A DNA stretch of 23,838 bases, taken from a virus. Made by a program: the position numbers and the translations under genes. Shown here one piece after another: positions 8,368 through 15,985 of this stretch; within the stretch, counting starts at the first letter, position 1; each line of letters opens with the position of its first letter. The stretch lies in IMG/VR virus record IMGVR_UViG_3300006805_000165, positions 1 to 23,838 of that record; one strand, 5' to 3'. A model generated the notes under the pieces. The model was not told the origin of the DNA, ran no database searches, and saw only the letters and a program-made list of their open reading frames with translations.

Positions 8368-8546
8368 CAGACTGGTACCCACTTAACCGTGCAGAAAGGT
8401 CTCACCCAAGGGCGTAGTGCATGCAGGATCTGTAACGTCTCGAACTTCCCTCGCCTGGCTGACGCCGGGAGCCTGAAGCGTTCCACCGGAAGCTCCCACT
8501 TGTTCAGCAGGAGCACCCGGCTTTCCACTTGCGCCTCCCTCGTCAT
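8367..8546 (-). CDS. Small protein between fibre genes and terminase, 59 aa
   Basis: It starts at ATG 8544-8546, overlapping the upstream stop as ATGA with a GAAGG SD, and stops at 8367-8369, overlapping the terminase start as TGATG. The product begins MTREAQVESRVLLLNKWELP and is basic, with a Trp/Arg-rich C-terminus. Third codon positions are mostly G/C, unlike the competing frame at 8383-8586. The place just upstream of the large terminase is often that of the small terminase subunit, but 59 aa is short for that and no helix-turn-helix is evident. Function unknown. Confidence 0.6.
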   Translation of the reverse strand: MTREAQVESRVLLLNKWELPVERFRLPASARRGKFETLQILHALRPWVRPFCTVKWVPV

Positions 8547-8869
8547 GCCTTCGCCTGGGAAACGGAAGCGGTCCAGCTTCCGTCAACGCCAGTTGGCACG
8601 AGCTTCAGCCGGTCGATGCAATCATCGAAAATTACCGGCTCGGGAGCTGCCAGGTCAACCACCTGGCCAGAGGCATAGAACGTGGTGGTACCGAAGACGC
8701 TGAACTGAACCTCCACCGTACCGACCGAAGCTCCGTCCGGGACAATGGAGCACATCAGGTACGGGATCTTCCAGTCTGCCGGGATCTCAACAATCTGGGC
8801 TGACTCGATCTCGGTATGCTTCACGGCGAAGAAACCTGGGCCGCTGATTGGATCGTGAGCTGTGTACAT
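8543..8869 (-). CDS. Conserved-looking small virion-operon protein, 108 aa
   Basis: It starts at ATG 8867-8869 behind SD GAAGGGG. The protein begins MYTAHDPISGPGFFAVKHTE and is rich in short strands (GTVEVQFSVFGTTTFYASG, EPVIFDDCIDRLKLVP). It looks like a small beta-sandwich such as a fibre-associated or capsid-surface protein. It follows the tail-fibre gene by a 34-bp gap and is coupled to the next small gene by ATGA. I do not recognise the family; a fibre chaperone or accessory adhesin is one possibility. Confidence 0.75.
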   Translation of the reverse strand: MYTAHDPISGPGFFAVKHTEIESAQIVEIPADWKIPYLMCSIVPDGASVGTVEVQFSVFGTTTFYASGQVVDLAAPEPVIFDDCIDRLKLVPTGVDGSWTASVSQAKA

Positions 8870-8903
8870 TATTTACCCCTTCGCCAAGTCTCGCTTGAGA
8901 GCC

Positions 8904-11168
8904 TCAAGTATTGGGACTGGTTGGTATATAGAAGCTGGTGTTTATGCTTATTTCAGACCCGTCCGGTATGATAGATGGCCCGTAGAACTGCAACATCCCG
9001 TCAGTCCTTACCATAAGGTGAACCGACTTGTGGCCCCCTACGTCGTCATAAGTCCCAACCACAAAAGTGTCGGTATCGGGCCTGCAATTAAATGGAATAG
9101 GGTTAACATTCAGCATGTTGCCTGTATTCACAGCCGCGTCTAGGTTGACTTTACAGACAATATCTACCCTGTCAGATACTGAGCGCACCTTTAGGAGTGC
9201 AGGGCCATACGAAGTGTATTCAGGCGGTAGTGGGACATCTACCCACTGGTCACCCGTCCAGTCGTCGTAGAATATCCCACCATTCTTGTCGAACACGTTA
9301 ATAAGGCGATCAGCGTAGGCAAGATCGGTATACGTCCCTGTGATGTTATTCACATGTATTGCCGCATACTCCGCATTAAGAACAGTCGCTAGTCCCGCCG
9401 CCCCACAGTTGACGTTTATAATTCTCCCGTAGCTCCCTCCTACCGCCGTTACTAATGACCCGGTGATATTACTCAGGCTGATATTCTTAAGCGTGGAGAT
9501 ATTAAAATAGGCATTTACCAACGAAACGGGGCGGTTTGTCTTGATGAGTCCGCCAATATACCCGAAGAGGAATGTAACGCCCGTATTTGCAGTAGTAAAC
9601 CCAATCTCCAACTTAGATTCAGTACTATAACCCGATGCAAGCCCACGGACGTATCCAACATCACGGAGAACAGCCCCTATTGCAGTACCACACCTAATGT
9701 ATGGGTATGGGGCGCCTACAGTGACCTTATCTCCATACACCCCGTTAAGGTTATATCTAGCCGTGGCGTAAAGCCCTGTTTGCCCCGTAAGATCAAGTGG
9801 GACAAGGAGTACATTGAACCCGTTTATATACGGAGCCTGTATCTCTCCTTGTAACTCGATATACTCATTTGCCAACCCGTCAAGTGTGAAAACAAAATTT
9901 GGGTCGGCAGGATTGGTCATTGGTGCAGGAGCTTTCAGTGTTATCTTTTTGAAGCTCGGAACACGTAGCAGCGTATCATTTGCTGTCAGGGCAGTATCAG
10001 TAAAAGTAATGCCCAGTGTATCCCCTTGCCGTTTGTTATCCTCAATGTCGAGCATCAACGCTTGGAAGTCTGGGAACATGCCACCGACACCAACAGTCAC
10101 CGCATAAGTCTCGACCCATGCGGCTGCAGGCACTGGTACTGGTACTGACTTTTCCTCTACCGGGAACACTGCCCCAGTTCCGGCATCCAGAACAACGGCC
10201 AAGTCGTCAACTTCATAGGTCACTGCATCGTATGTACCACCGACAGTGACTTTCAGATGGTCACCATCCACAGCGCCAACAGGGAGTCCCGCAGGCACCC
10301 TCCCCGAAAGGGCAGTGTACCCCACAGGGGGTGTAATCCCGCTCCCGAGGTCTGTAGAGGACAAGTCCATCTGGGCAACACCCGCCCCATCGCTTGCTGA
10401 TTCGATGAGGTTGTATGCCTGTGTTCCCATAAGACACACAATGTTTTCCGTAGTGTCAACGGCTGCTGTCTTCACCCCCACAGTTCCCGCGACCATATCC
10501 ACGTACACAAGGAACGCATCGCCCAGCGAGAAGGCAGGGTCAATCATTACCGTACCCTCCAACAGCTGATCACTATACAACGTGATGCCACCCTCCGGTG
10601 GGAAGCCGAATTGTGCATATGGCTCATCGTAACTGGCGGTGATTCCACCCCCAAGAATCAGATTATACGATTCCAGTGTTGCAGCCCCAGTCACCGCATA
10701 AGGACGAACGTAAAAATACACTTTGTCCCCTGCCTCAATTGTGGCCGACAGCCTCGATGAGGCGTACACGCTACTTGCCGCAGGGATAGTCAAGGTCATG
10801 GCGTCCCCGACAATTACGGCACTGTTGGGGACAAGGATTTCGGGAGGGAAGGGTGTTACTTCGTGGGTAACTGCCCCCGGCACTGATGTCAGATCCCAAT
10901 CCAGTAGTGATGCTCCTCCGCCTGCCCCCGCTTCCTGTACCAAGTAATGCACCACGGTCAGGTTCTCGGAGAACAGGCAGAGCGCTCCTACCGGAATGGT
11001 GGCCCCGCCGTAAACCCCGGCAGAGGTGGCCTTCCAGAATTGCCCGTCCTGGGCTGTGGCCGGGGGAACAGCGGTGGCTGCGTCCCAGTCGCCGGAGGAA
11101 ATGATGCGCCCGAACAACAGCTGGCTGTTGCGAGCGGAAATCTTGCGAGCGAGGGCTCCAGGTGGCAT
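8904..11168 (-). CDS. Tail fibre / receptor-binding protein, 754 aa
   Basis: The N-terminus carries a short module at about residues 41-76 (DGQFWKATSAGVYGGATIPV and following) that also occurs in the 666-aa tail protein of this operon, probably an attachment or trimer-interface domain. The middle and C-terminus are long stretches of short strands with Asn/Gly turns (for example LINVFDKNGGIFYDDWTG and FYGPSIIPDGSEISI), as in beta-helical or beta-prism fibres that bind host surface sugars. The 3' part of the gene (about 8904-9900) is clearly AT-richer than its 5' part and neighbours, a common sign of exchanged receptor-binding domains. Function as host-recognition fibre is inferred. Confidence 0.75.
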   Translation of the reverse strand: MPPGALARKISARNSQLLFGRIISSGDWDAATAVPPATAQDGQFWKATSAGVYGGATIPVGALCLFSENLTVVHYLVQEAGAGGGASLLDWDLTSVPGAVTHEVTPFPPEILVPNSAVIVGDAMTLTIPAASSVYASSRLSATIEAGDKVYFYVRPYAVTGAATLESYNLILGGGITASYDEPYAQFGFPPEGGITLYSDQLLEGTVMIDPAFSLGDAFLVYVDMVAGTVGVKTAAVDTTENIVCLMGTQAYNLIESASDGAGVAQMDLSSTDLGSGITPPVGYTALSGRVPAGLPVGAVDGDHLKVTVGGTYDAVTYEVDDLAVVLDAGTGAVFPVEEKSVPVPVPAAAWVETYAVTVGVGGMFPDFQALMLDIEDNKRQGDTLGITFTDTALTANDTLLRVPSFKKITLKAPAPMTNPADPNFVFTLDGLANEYIELQGEIQAPYINGFNVLLVPLDLTGQTGLYATARYNLNGVYGDKVTVGAPYPYIRCGTAIGAVLRDVGYVRGLASGYSTESKLEIGFTTANTGVTFLFGYIGGLIKTNRPVSLVNAYFNISTLKNISLSNITGSLVTAVGGSYGRIINVNCGAAGLATVLNAEYAAIHVNNITGTYTDLAYADRLINVFDKNGGIFYDDWTGDQWVDVPLPPEYTSYGPALLKVRSVSDRVDIVCKVNLDAAVNTGNMLNVNPIPFNCRPDTDTFVVGTYDDVGGHKSVHLMVRTDGMLQFYGPSIIPDGSEISINTSFYIPTSPNT

Positions 11169-11225
11169 GTCGTTCTCCGGCAGTGAGGGGATGGCGGTAC
11201 TCTACAGGGCTTGCTCTATTCAAGG

Positions 11226-11263
11226 AACACGGCCCTGCCTGTTAAATGAGGCAGGGCCGTGTT
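11226..11263 (-). terminator. Strong 15-bp hairpin between two fibre genes
   Basis: Perfect inverted repeat: 11226-11240 pairs with 11249-11263 (arm AACACGGCCCTGCCT) around an 8-nt loop. It lies just after the stop of the 493-aa gene and about 60 bp before the 754-aa fibre start, on the transcribed (minus) strand. There is no clear U-tract after the stem, so it may be a weak terminator or mRNA-stabilising/processing hairpin that lowers expression of the downstream fibre. Confidence 0.65.
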
Positions 11264-11266
11264 AGG

Positions 11267-12748
11267 TCAGACGATCAACCACCGAGTCAGTTCTGCTCGC
11301 GTGTTGCCAAGGGTGTACAGGTACTGCAGAGAAGTTGCTCCGTCCTTGTAGGTCTGGATAAACATCTTGTCTCCAATTACGGCGGCCCCTTGGGGGATGG
11401 GGTTAACAGCGAACGGCTCAATGACGTGCCTGGAGATGTCGAACCTGTAGATACGCCCTGTTGCGTCTTTCTGGATATAGATGAACTTTCCGGTGTCCAC
11501 CGCACAGCTTCCGGTCGAAAACCCTTCCATCTGCCCGCCGTAAGCAACCCCGCTGATCCAGGTGTTCGCCGCAATGTCATACACATCCAAGGCGCTGGAC
11601 CCGCCGCCTCTCAAGCTGTAGATGTACCTGCCATTTTGGCGGATAAGTCCGGTGTAATGGGTCCCGTAAGATCCGTCTGTCCAGGAAGACTCAGAGATGT
11701 TGTCAACCCAGGTCGCCATTACCCCCGCCCCCACCGCCGCTGCACGGGCCGCTCCCGGTGCGAGTGTCGTCCACGTATTCCCACTGATGGAATAGCGATA
11801 CAGCGTCACCGATAAGTTACCCATCAGGTAGATGTAGTCGTCGTTTCCTTCAATCACATACGCTGAAGTAGCGTCCGGGTTGGTTGCCCATGCAGAGGAC
11901 ACTGTAAGGACTGGGCTGGCCCCCGCCGAATTAGTGGAGATGGTGCGAATCTGCCCCGCCCCCGTACCGGACACAATCCGGATCTGCGAGTTGGTCCACT
12001 GGTTTGTTACAAACACCTTTCCAGCTTCCAGCGTGATCGTGGTGGCCCCGCCTGCCGTAGCCGTCCCCGTCACAAATCCAGCCCCGTCGTTAGAAGCTAC
12101 CCCCGTTGTGTTAATCAGCTTCCCGTCAGAAGCGAAGGTGGTGGGAAGCCCTGTGACTGCCTTTGCGGTCCACGCATTCGTTGCCCGGTCGTATACGGAA
12201 AACCCAACCGCCCCGGCCCCAGGGTTAAACACCCAGACTGAGCCTGTCATCATCTGGAAGACGGTAGTGGCGTCAAACGCCACGCCATTGGCAGGCGATA
12301 CAGTGAGAACCGAGTTGGCCCCCATGGTGTTCTTGGTGATCATGCCCTGGTAGCCGATGCCAGTCCCGCCGATCACCCGAACGTAATGCCCTTCCAGCCC
12401 GCGAACCAGAGTCAAGGCGGTAGTCAACGTAGTGGTGGTCCCTGCGGTGGCGGTACTGGACCCCACACCCCCTGGAGCGCCGTATGCGCGTAACACCCCA
12501 CACGCCCCCGCCCCGAAGGTACCTGCAATCCCTGAGTTAGGGACTTGCCCCCAAGCGTCTTCATCGGCGTGGTACCCCCAGCAAACAGAGGCACCTCCCA
12601 TGTAAAACACCCCGTCATTGGAGGGTAAAAAAGAGTTGGTATCAGCGATGACAAACGCCCCCGCAATCGTATTACCCGCTGGGTTTGGATTCATGTAGTC
12701 CGGGGACTTTAGATGGACCATTTTCCGCAAGTTGATTGTCATTGCCAT
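11267..12748 (-). CDS. Kelch-like beta-propeller tail protein, 493 aa
   Basis: At least four Kelch-style repeats can be seen: FSVYDRATNAWTAKAVTGLP (183-202), YIYLMGN...LYRYSISGNTWTTL (305-329), YIYSLRGGGSSALDVYDIAANTW (375-397, split here for reading) and FIYIQKDATGRIYRFDIS (422-439). Each has the hydrophobic-glycine and Y-D/S-x-x-x-N-x-W pattern. Two homologous inserts at about 97-173 and 227-309 (GTGIGYQGMITKNTMGANSVLTV against GTGAGQIRTISTNSAGASPVLTV, shown in part) separate blades. It is probably a virion adhesin or tail-tip decoration binding a surface ligand. It starts at ATG 12746-12748 with a weak SD; ATG two codons later is possible. It lies among fibre genes. Confidence 0.75.
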   Translation of the reverse strand: MAMTINLRKMVHLKSPDYMNPNPAGNTIAGAFVIADTNSFLPSNDGVFYMGGASVCWGYHADEDAWGQVPNSGIAGTFGAGACGVLRAYGAPGGVGSSTATAGTTTTLTTALTLVRGLEGHYVRVIGGTGIGYQGMITKNTMGANSVLTVSPANGVAFDATTVFQMMTGSVWVFNPGAGAVGFSVYDRATNAWTAKAVTGLPTTFASDGKLINTTGVASNDGAGFVTGTATAGGATTITLEAGKVFVTNQWTNSQIRIVSGTGAGQIRTISTNSAGASPVLTVSSAWATNPDATSAYVIEGNDDYIYLMGNLSVTLYRYSISGNTWTTLAPGAARAAAVGAGVMATWVDNISESSWTDGSYGTHYTGLIRQNGRYIYSLRGGGSSALDVYDIAANTWISGVAYGGQMEGFSTGSCAVDTGKFIYIQKDATGRIYRFDISRHVIEPFAVNPIPQGAAVIGDKMFIQTYKDGATSLQYLYTLGNTRAELTRWLIV

Positions 12749-12752
12749 GATG

Positions 12753-13136
12753 TCAGCTCATTATGATTTGGTTGAGAAGGTGCAGCGAACCCATGCGGGA
12801 TACGTGTATAGGGATACCGTCAGCCGGCTTGGCGGTGGTACCAGCTCCTAGTGTGCTAACGGTCCCTACCGTGGTTACCGTGGTTACTGTGGCCAGCGAC
12901 TGGGCAGCTGCGATAGTTACTGCAACATTTCCTTGGTCCGACGTGTTCACCACGGCGCGATGGTTGGCGTCAGTGCGAGGCAGCCTATCCAGAATGGCAG
13001 CCAGCAGATGCGTCACTTCCGACAGCATCTCAAGCTGAAGGGCGTCTGTCGCAGCCCCTCCAGGCAGAGGCAGCTCGACTGCCGAAACCGCCTGAGTCGC
13101 GGGAAGGTTGGAAACGGCAACTTGTTCAGCGAACAT
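12753..13136 (-). CDS. Small tail/fibre-associated protein, 127 aa
   Basis: It starts at ATG 13134-13136 with SD GGAG 8 nt upstream, and its stop lies 4 nt before the next gene's start. The protein begins MFAEQVAVSNLPATQAVS. It has a leucine-rich helix (LEMLSEVTHLLAAILDRLP) followed by a repetitive Val/Thr run (ATVTTVTTVGTVSTLG) and a basic C-terminus. Such short helix plus Val/Thr-repeat proteins accompany fibre genes and are plausibly structural, but the family is not identified. Confidence 0.72.
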   Translation of the reverse strand: MFAEQVAVSNLPATQAVSAVELPLPGGAATDALQLEMLSEVTHLLAAILDRLPRTDANHRAVVNTSDQGNVAVTIAAAQSLATVTTVTTVGTVSTLGAGTTAKPADGIPIHVSRMGSLHLLNQIIMS

Positions 13137-13146
13137 GCTTTAACTC

Positions 13147-15147
13147 CTACCCTATGATCCAGTTGGAACCGTCGCTGGTGAGGCTCAGCGACGTCCGTAT
13201 GAACATGATGGTCAAGGAAGCAGCGCCGTCAATCAACTCCGCCCCGTTTGGCAGTATCTCAAACCCTGCCGCTGTTTCGCATTTAAACCGAAAGGTTTTC
13301 CCCGTCACGGTAGCCGCCGGCATCATTGTCATGACGACCCCTGTGCCGGTGACAATTATGTGAGTGTCAGCTGCCACTACAAGCCCACTTGTCGAAACAG
13401 TCCGCAAGGTGGTGGTCGCTGCCTCATGTGCCGCAATGGCTGCAGCCGCAGTGCCGAGTGCATCCGCTCCTGCCTGCGCCGCCGTTACACTATGCGGGTT
13501 ACTGGTATTGCCTGTATGAGACGCCAGTGAAGCGATAACCACGGTAATCTGCGCCTGCAGCTTACCCAGCGCCGACAGCAGGCTGTCTGCTGCAGTAATG
13601 GCTACGCTGGAAGCGAACGAGACCCCGGCGAGCAACCCGGCAAACGCCGCTGCCACTGCTCTCCCCGGGGTGTGGTAGAGGTTTAATGCCCCCTCTGACA
13701 ACCCGTCGGTGGTAGACGCGGCGACGTTACCTGTCTGAACCCACCCTTCCTCGGAGTCCCACAGGTACTCCACTGCGGCCACCCCAGACCCAGGGTCCAC
13801 GATAGCGGTGTCCCCATTACTACCAGCAGGGATAGCGGTCTGCAGTGCCCCCAGACTGGGGTACTTGCCTTGGTAGTGCTCGTTGTAAGCGCTGGCATCG
13901 AGCTTGGCGTTCCAGGTCGCCTTCTCAGCGTCACTGACCAGGCGCTTGCCGGAAGTCTCCACTACGTTGGCGGCCGGTACCGACTGAACCAGCTCCCCGG
14001 TCGCCCCCAGCGTAGCCACTCCGTTGTTGGCGTTCCTTTGCGTCAGCGGGACATAAAGTGCCACCGCCCCGGAAACTGTGTCATCGGTGTACTGGCGGTC
14101 CAACCCTGACTGGGTGGTTATCTCGGAGTCGGTATATCCGTTCGCTGCCGCCAGCGTGCCGTTCCAGGTCGCCTTCTCGGCGTCACTGACCAGGCGCTTG
14201 CCGGAAGTCTCCACCACGTTGGCGCCAGGTATCAGCTGCTGCACCTGCCCGATACCGTCCAAGGTGGCCACGCCGTTGTTGGCGTTCCGCTGGGACAAGG
14301 GAATGTAGAGGCCGGCGGCACCGCTGGCGGCCAAGTCCACCGCAGTCGTCATCGCAGTACTGGCTTCATCCGCTGCCGTGATCCGGGGGATCACGTTGAC
14401 CGTGGTCTTGTTCTCACGGAAGACACACACGTCGTCCACCTTGATGGTGGAGCCCAGCACGGTACCGGCAGTGACCGCCTCCCAGAACTCCCCGTCCACC
14501 GCCGCCACCGGTACCCCGAGGTGGGCCTGGAACTGCCCCTTGATCAGCACCTTGCCGAACCCGACCAGCTCGGTCCGGGCAAACACCATGTTCCAGCTAT
14601 CGGTCAGGGCGCAGTACGCCAGGCCGTTGTTGTAATCCATGACGTCAATGACAAGGCCGTCCCCTGCAGGGAAGCCGTCAATGGCATAGGTCGAGCCGGC
14701 GGCCGGCTTGATCCAGAAACAGGTGTCTTCCGCGAAGCCGTTGTCCCGATCCATCCAGCTGAATTCGTAGCCGTCGTACGGCGCCAGAGGCAGCTCGATA
14801 GCCACAATGCTCGGCTCGGCTGGGTAGCCGGGGCCTGCATGGTCGGACGGGAACAGCACGCCCACGGCGTACCGGTACTTGTCCTGGGCAATGATCGGGG
14901 TCAGCTCGGGCGACTCGATCACCGTCAGCTGGGTCCACGGCTCCAGGCCCTGGGGCGGCCCCGGCACCAGGATCGGCATGCCAACTTCGGTCTGCATAAC
15001 GACCGATACGTCAGCCTGGGCCACGGTGACCGAGGTCTCCGTCATCGTGACTTCGACCAGGGTGTCCCCGTCGTCCAGGATCACCGTGGTGGATACCTCG
15101 ACAGCGGCGACTGTGACGGACGACACGGTTTCCTGGAGGACCGGCAT
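13147..15147 (-). CDS. Large modular tail fibre protein, 666 aa
   Basis: Layout: a Val/Thr-rich N-terminus (1-56); a beta domain (70-200); a module at 218-253 (DGEFWEAVTAGTVLG and following) shared with the 754-aa fibre; two near-identical ~49-residue repeats at 281-329 and 365-413 containing VVETSGKRLVSDAEKATWN; a helical region with the common fibre motif HTGNTSNPHSVTAAQAG; and a C-terminal beta domain ending LTSDGSNWIIG, as in many tail-fibre tips. It starts at ATG 15145-15147, two bases after the previous stop. Most likely it is a trimeric virion fibre or baseplate-to-fibre connector. Confidence 0.78.
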   Translation of the reverse strand: MPVLQETVSSVTVAAVEVSTTVILDDGDTLVEVTMTETSVTVAQADVSVVMQTEVGMPILVPGPPQGLEPWTQLTVIESPELTPIIAQDKYRYAVGVLFPSDHAGPGYPAEPSIVAIELPLAPYDGYEFSWMDRDNGFAEDTCFWIKPAAGSTYAIDGFPAGDGLVIDVMDYNNGLAYCALTDSWNMVFARTELVGFGKVLIKGQFQAHLGVPVAAVDGEFWEAVTAGTVLGSTIKVDDVCVFRENKTTVNVIPRITAADEASTAMTTAVDLAASGAAGLYIPLSQRNANNGVATLDGIGQVQQLIPGANVVETSGKRLVSDAEKATWNGTLAAANGYTDSEITTQSGLDRQYTDDTVSGAVALYVPLTQRNANNGVATLGATGELVQSVPAANVVETSGKRLVSDAEKATWNAKLDASAYNEHYQGKYPSLGALQTAIPAGSNGDTAIVDPGSGVAAVEYLWDSEEGWVQTGNVAASTTDGLSEGALNLYHTPGRAVAAAFAGLLAGVSFASSVAITAADSLLSALGKLQAQITVVIASLASHTGNTSNPHSVTAAQAGADALGTAAAAIAAHEAATTTLRTVSTSGLVVAADTHIIVTGTGVVMTMMPAATVTGKTFRFKCETAAGFEILPNGAELIDGAASLTIMFIRTSLSLTSDGSNWIIG
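13910..14310 (-). repeat. Duplicated ~150-bp segments inside the 666-aa fibre gene
   Basis: Plus-strand segments starting at about 13910 and 14162 are nearly identical over some 60 bp (both contain GTCACTGACCAGGCGCTTGC). Two further blocks at about 14018-14060 and 14268-14310 (CCGTTGTTGGCGTTCC) are related as well. The offset is 252 bp, exactly 84 codons, matching the two protein repeats at residues 281-329 and 365-413. The near identity points to recent duplication or gene conversion. Confidence 0.85.
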
Positions 15148-15149
15148 GG

Positions 15150-15551
15150 TTACGGCACCAGTCCGGAGACGTCAGTGATGTCTTCAGCCACGGCCACTCG
15201 ACCCGCAAACAGGGTCTTCACGAGCGGCGGCTTACCGACCCGGGGGATCGCCCGCTGGATGTCGTAGGAGTAAGGCTTGCCACCGACCACCGCCTCCATG
15301 TCGTCACTTTCCAGCTGGATGAAGACCAGCCCGTTGACCGCATCATCCTCGTCGTCATCGCCCACGGTGGTGAACACCTGGACGGCTGCGGCGGCATCGA
15401 GATCGGTCGATACGGCCTTCAAGGTCATACCAAATCGCCAGCCGGTGATGTCGATAGGGGAGTTGTCAGCCTGCTTGAACACGAGTTTGACACGCTGGGT
15501 GTCGCCTCGGGTGATGTCGGTGAAATTGGGCAGAGCGGGTGCCAAAGCCAT
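15150..15551 (-). CDS. Ig-like baseplate/fibre-associated protein (BppU N-domain-like), 133 aa
   Basis: The pattern TRGDTQRVKLVFKQADNSPI-DITGW-RFGMTLKAVS near the N-terminus and the later KPYSYDIQRAIP followed by LFAGRVAVAEDITD match the small Ig-like domains found at the N-terminus of baseplate upper proteins and as stand-alone fibre-associated proteins. The strong acidic stretch GDDDEDDAVNG is in a loop. It starts at ATG 15549-15551 and its stop lies two bases before the 666-aa fibre start, suggesting co-translation and a role as that fibre's partner. Family-level call only. Confidence 0.65.
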   Translation of the reverse strand: MALAPALPNFTDITRGDTQRVKLVFKQADNSPIDITGWRFGMTLKAVSTDLDAAAAVQVFTTVGDDDEDDAVNGLVFIQLESDDMEAVVGGKPYSYDIQRAIPRVGKPPLVKTLFAGRVAVAEDITDVSGLVP

Positions 15552-15592
15552 GATTTTCTCGTCGTCAGTCCGGTGCGATAGGCCGGATTATG

Positions 15593-15937
15593 CTACGCCA
15601 TCATGGTTTCGGCCAGCACCGACGCAGACATATCCAGCAGGTTCCAGTCCGGGAGCTGGAAAACGGTGACCAGGATCGGGGTGCCGGTACCCACGGCGGC
15701 CATCACATACACGATGCCGCTGCGAAGGTGCACCATGATGTACCGCCCGCGGTACCCGTGGTCCATCCACTGCCCCTGGGCCGGACAGGCTGCCTTGATC
15801 TTGCGCCGGGTCTTCTTGCCGGCTCGCCTGGCCCGCCCGTACAGGGCGTGGATCTCTTCTTGCGTGACCTCGGGGAACCGTTCGGCAGCTCGCTTGGAGG
15901 CATGCCCTGACCAGCGAAAGTGCCGTACAGTTTCCAT
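15593..15937 (-). CDS. DUF4258-like small basic protein, 114 aa
   Basis: ATG 15935-15937 is chosen because AAGGAGGT, a near-perfect SD, stands 4-5 nt upstream; an ATG 33 bp further up has none. The pattern HASKRAAERFPEVTQEEI at about 12-29, then a basic segment (RARRAGKKTRRKIKAA), GRYIMVHLRSGIVYVMAAVG and a final ILVTVFQLP strand resembles the DUF4258 family (HAxxRxxER....E-I, then strands with a terminal I(I/V)TV), whose fold is related to RelE/BrnT-type toxins. No antitoxin-like neighbour is visible, and it is embedded in the virion operon, so toxin activity is not claimed. Confidence 0.6.
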   Translation of the reverse strand: METVRHFRWSGHASKRAAERFPEVTQEEIHALYGRARRAGKKTRRKIKAACPAQGQWMDHGYRGRYIMVHLRSGIVYVMAAVGTGTPILVTVFQLPDWNLLDMSASVLAETMMA

Positions 15938-15957
15938 CGGTACCTCCTTGGTTGGGC

Positions 15958-15978
15958 TGCTGCGCAGCACAGCGCTGT
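15958..15978 (-). repeat. Two abutting palindromes in the intergenic gap
   Basis: TGCTGCGCAGCA (15958-15969) and ACAGCGCTGT (15969-15978) are perfect palindromes sharing one base, lying between the 277-aa stop and the DUF4258-like gene's SD. In leftward mRNA they would form tight hairpins just upstream of that SD. This could tune translation or transcription, but there is no U-tract. Confidence 0.5.
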
Positions 15979-15985
15979 AGCACGG

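Noticed and set aside
8383-8586. 67-aa minus-strand frame upstream of terminase
   Set aside because: It has no SD, starts inside the 108-aa gene and has poor G/C third positions; the overlapping 59-aa frame is coupled on both sides.
252-15267. Long plus-strand frames across the virion region
   Set aside because: They lie opposite well-supported minus-strand genes with SD sites and coupled overlaps, and have shadow-like His/Arg/Gly-rich composition.
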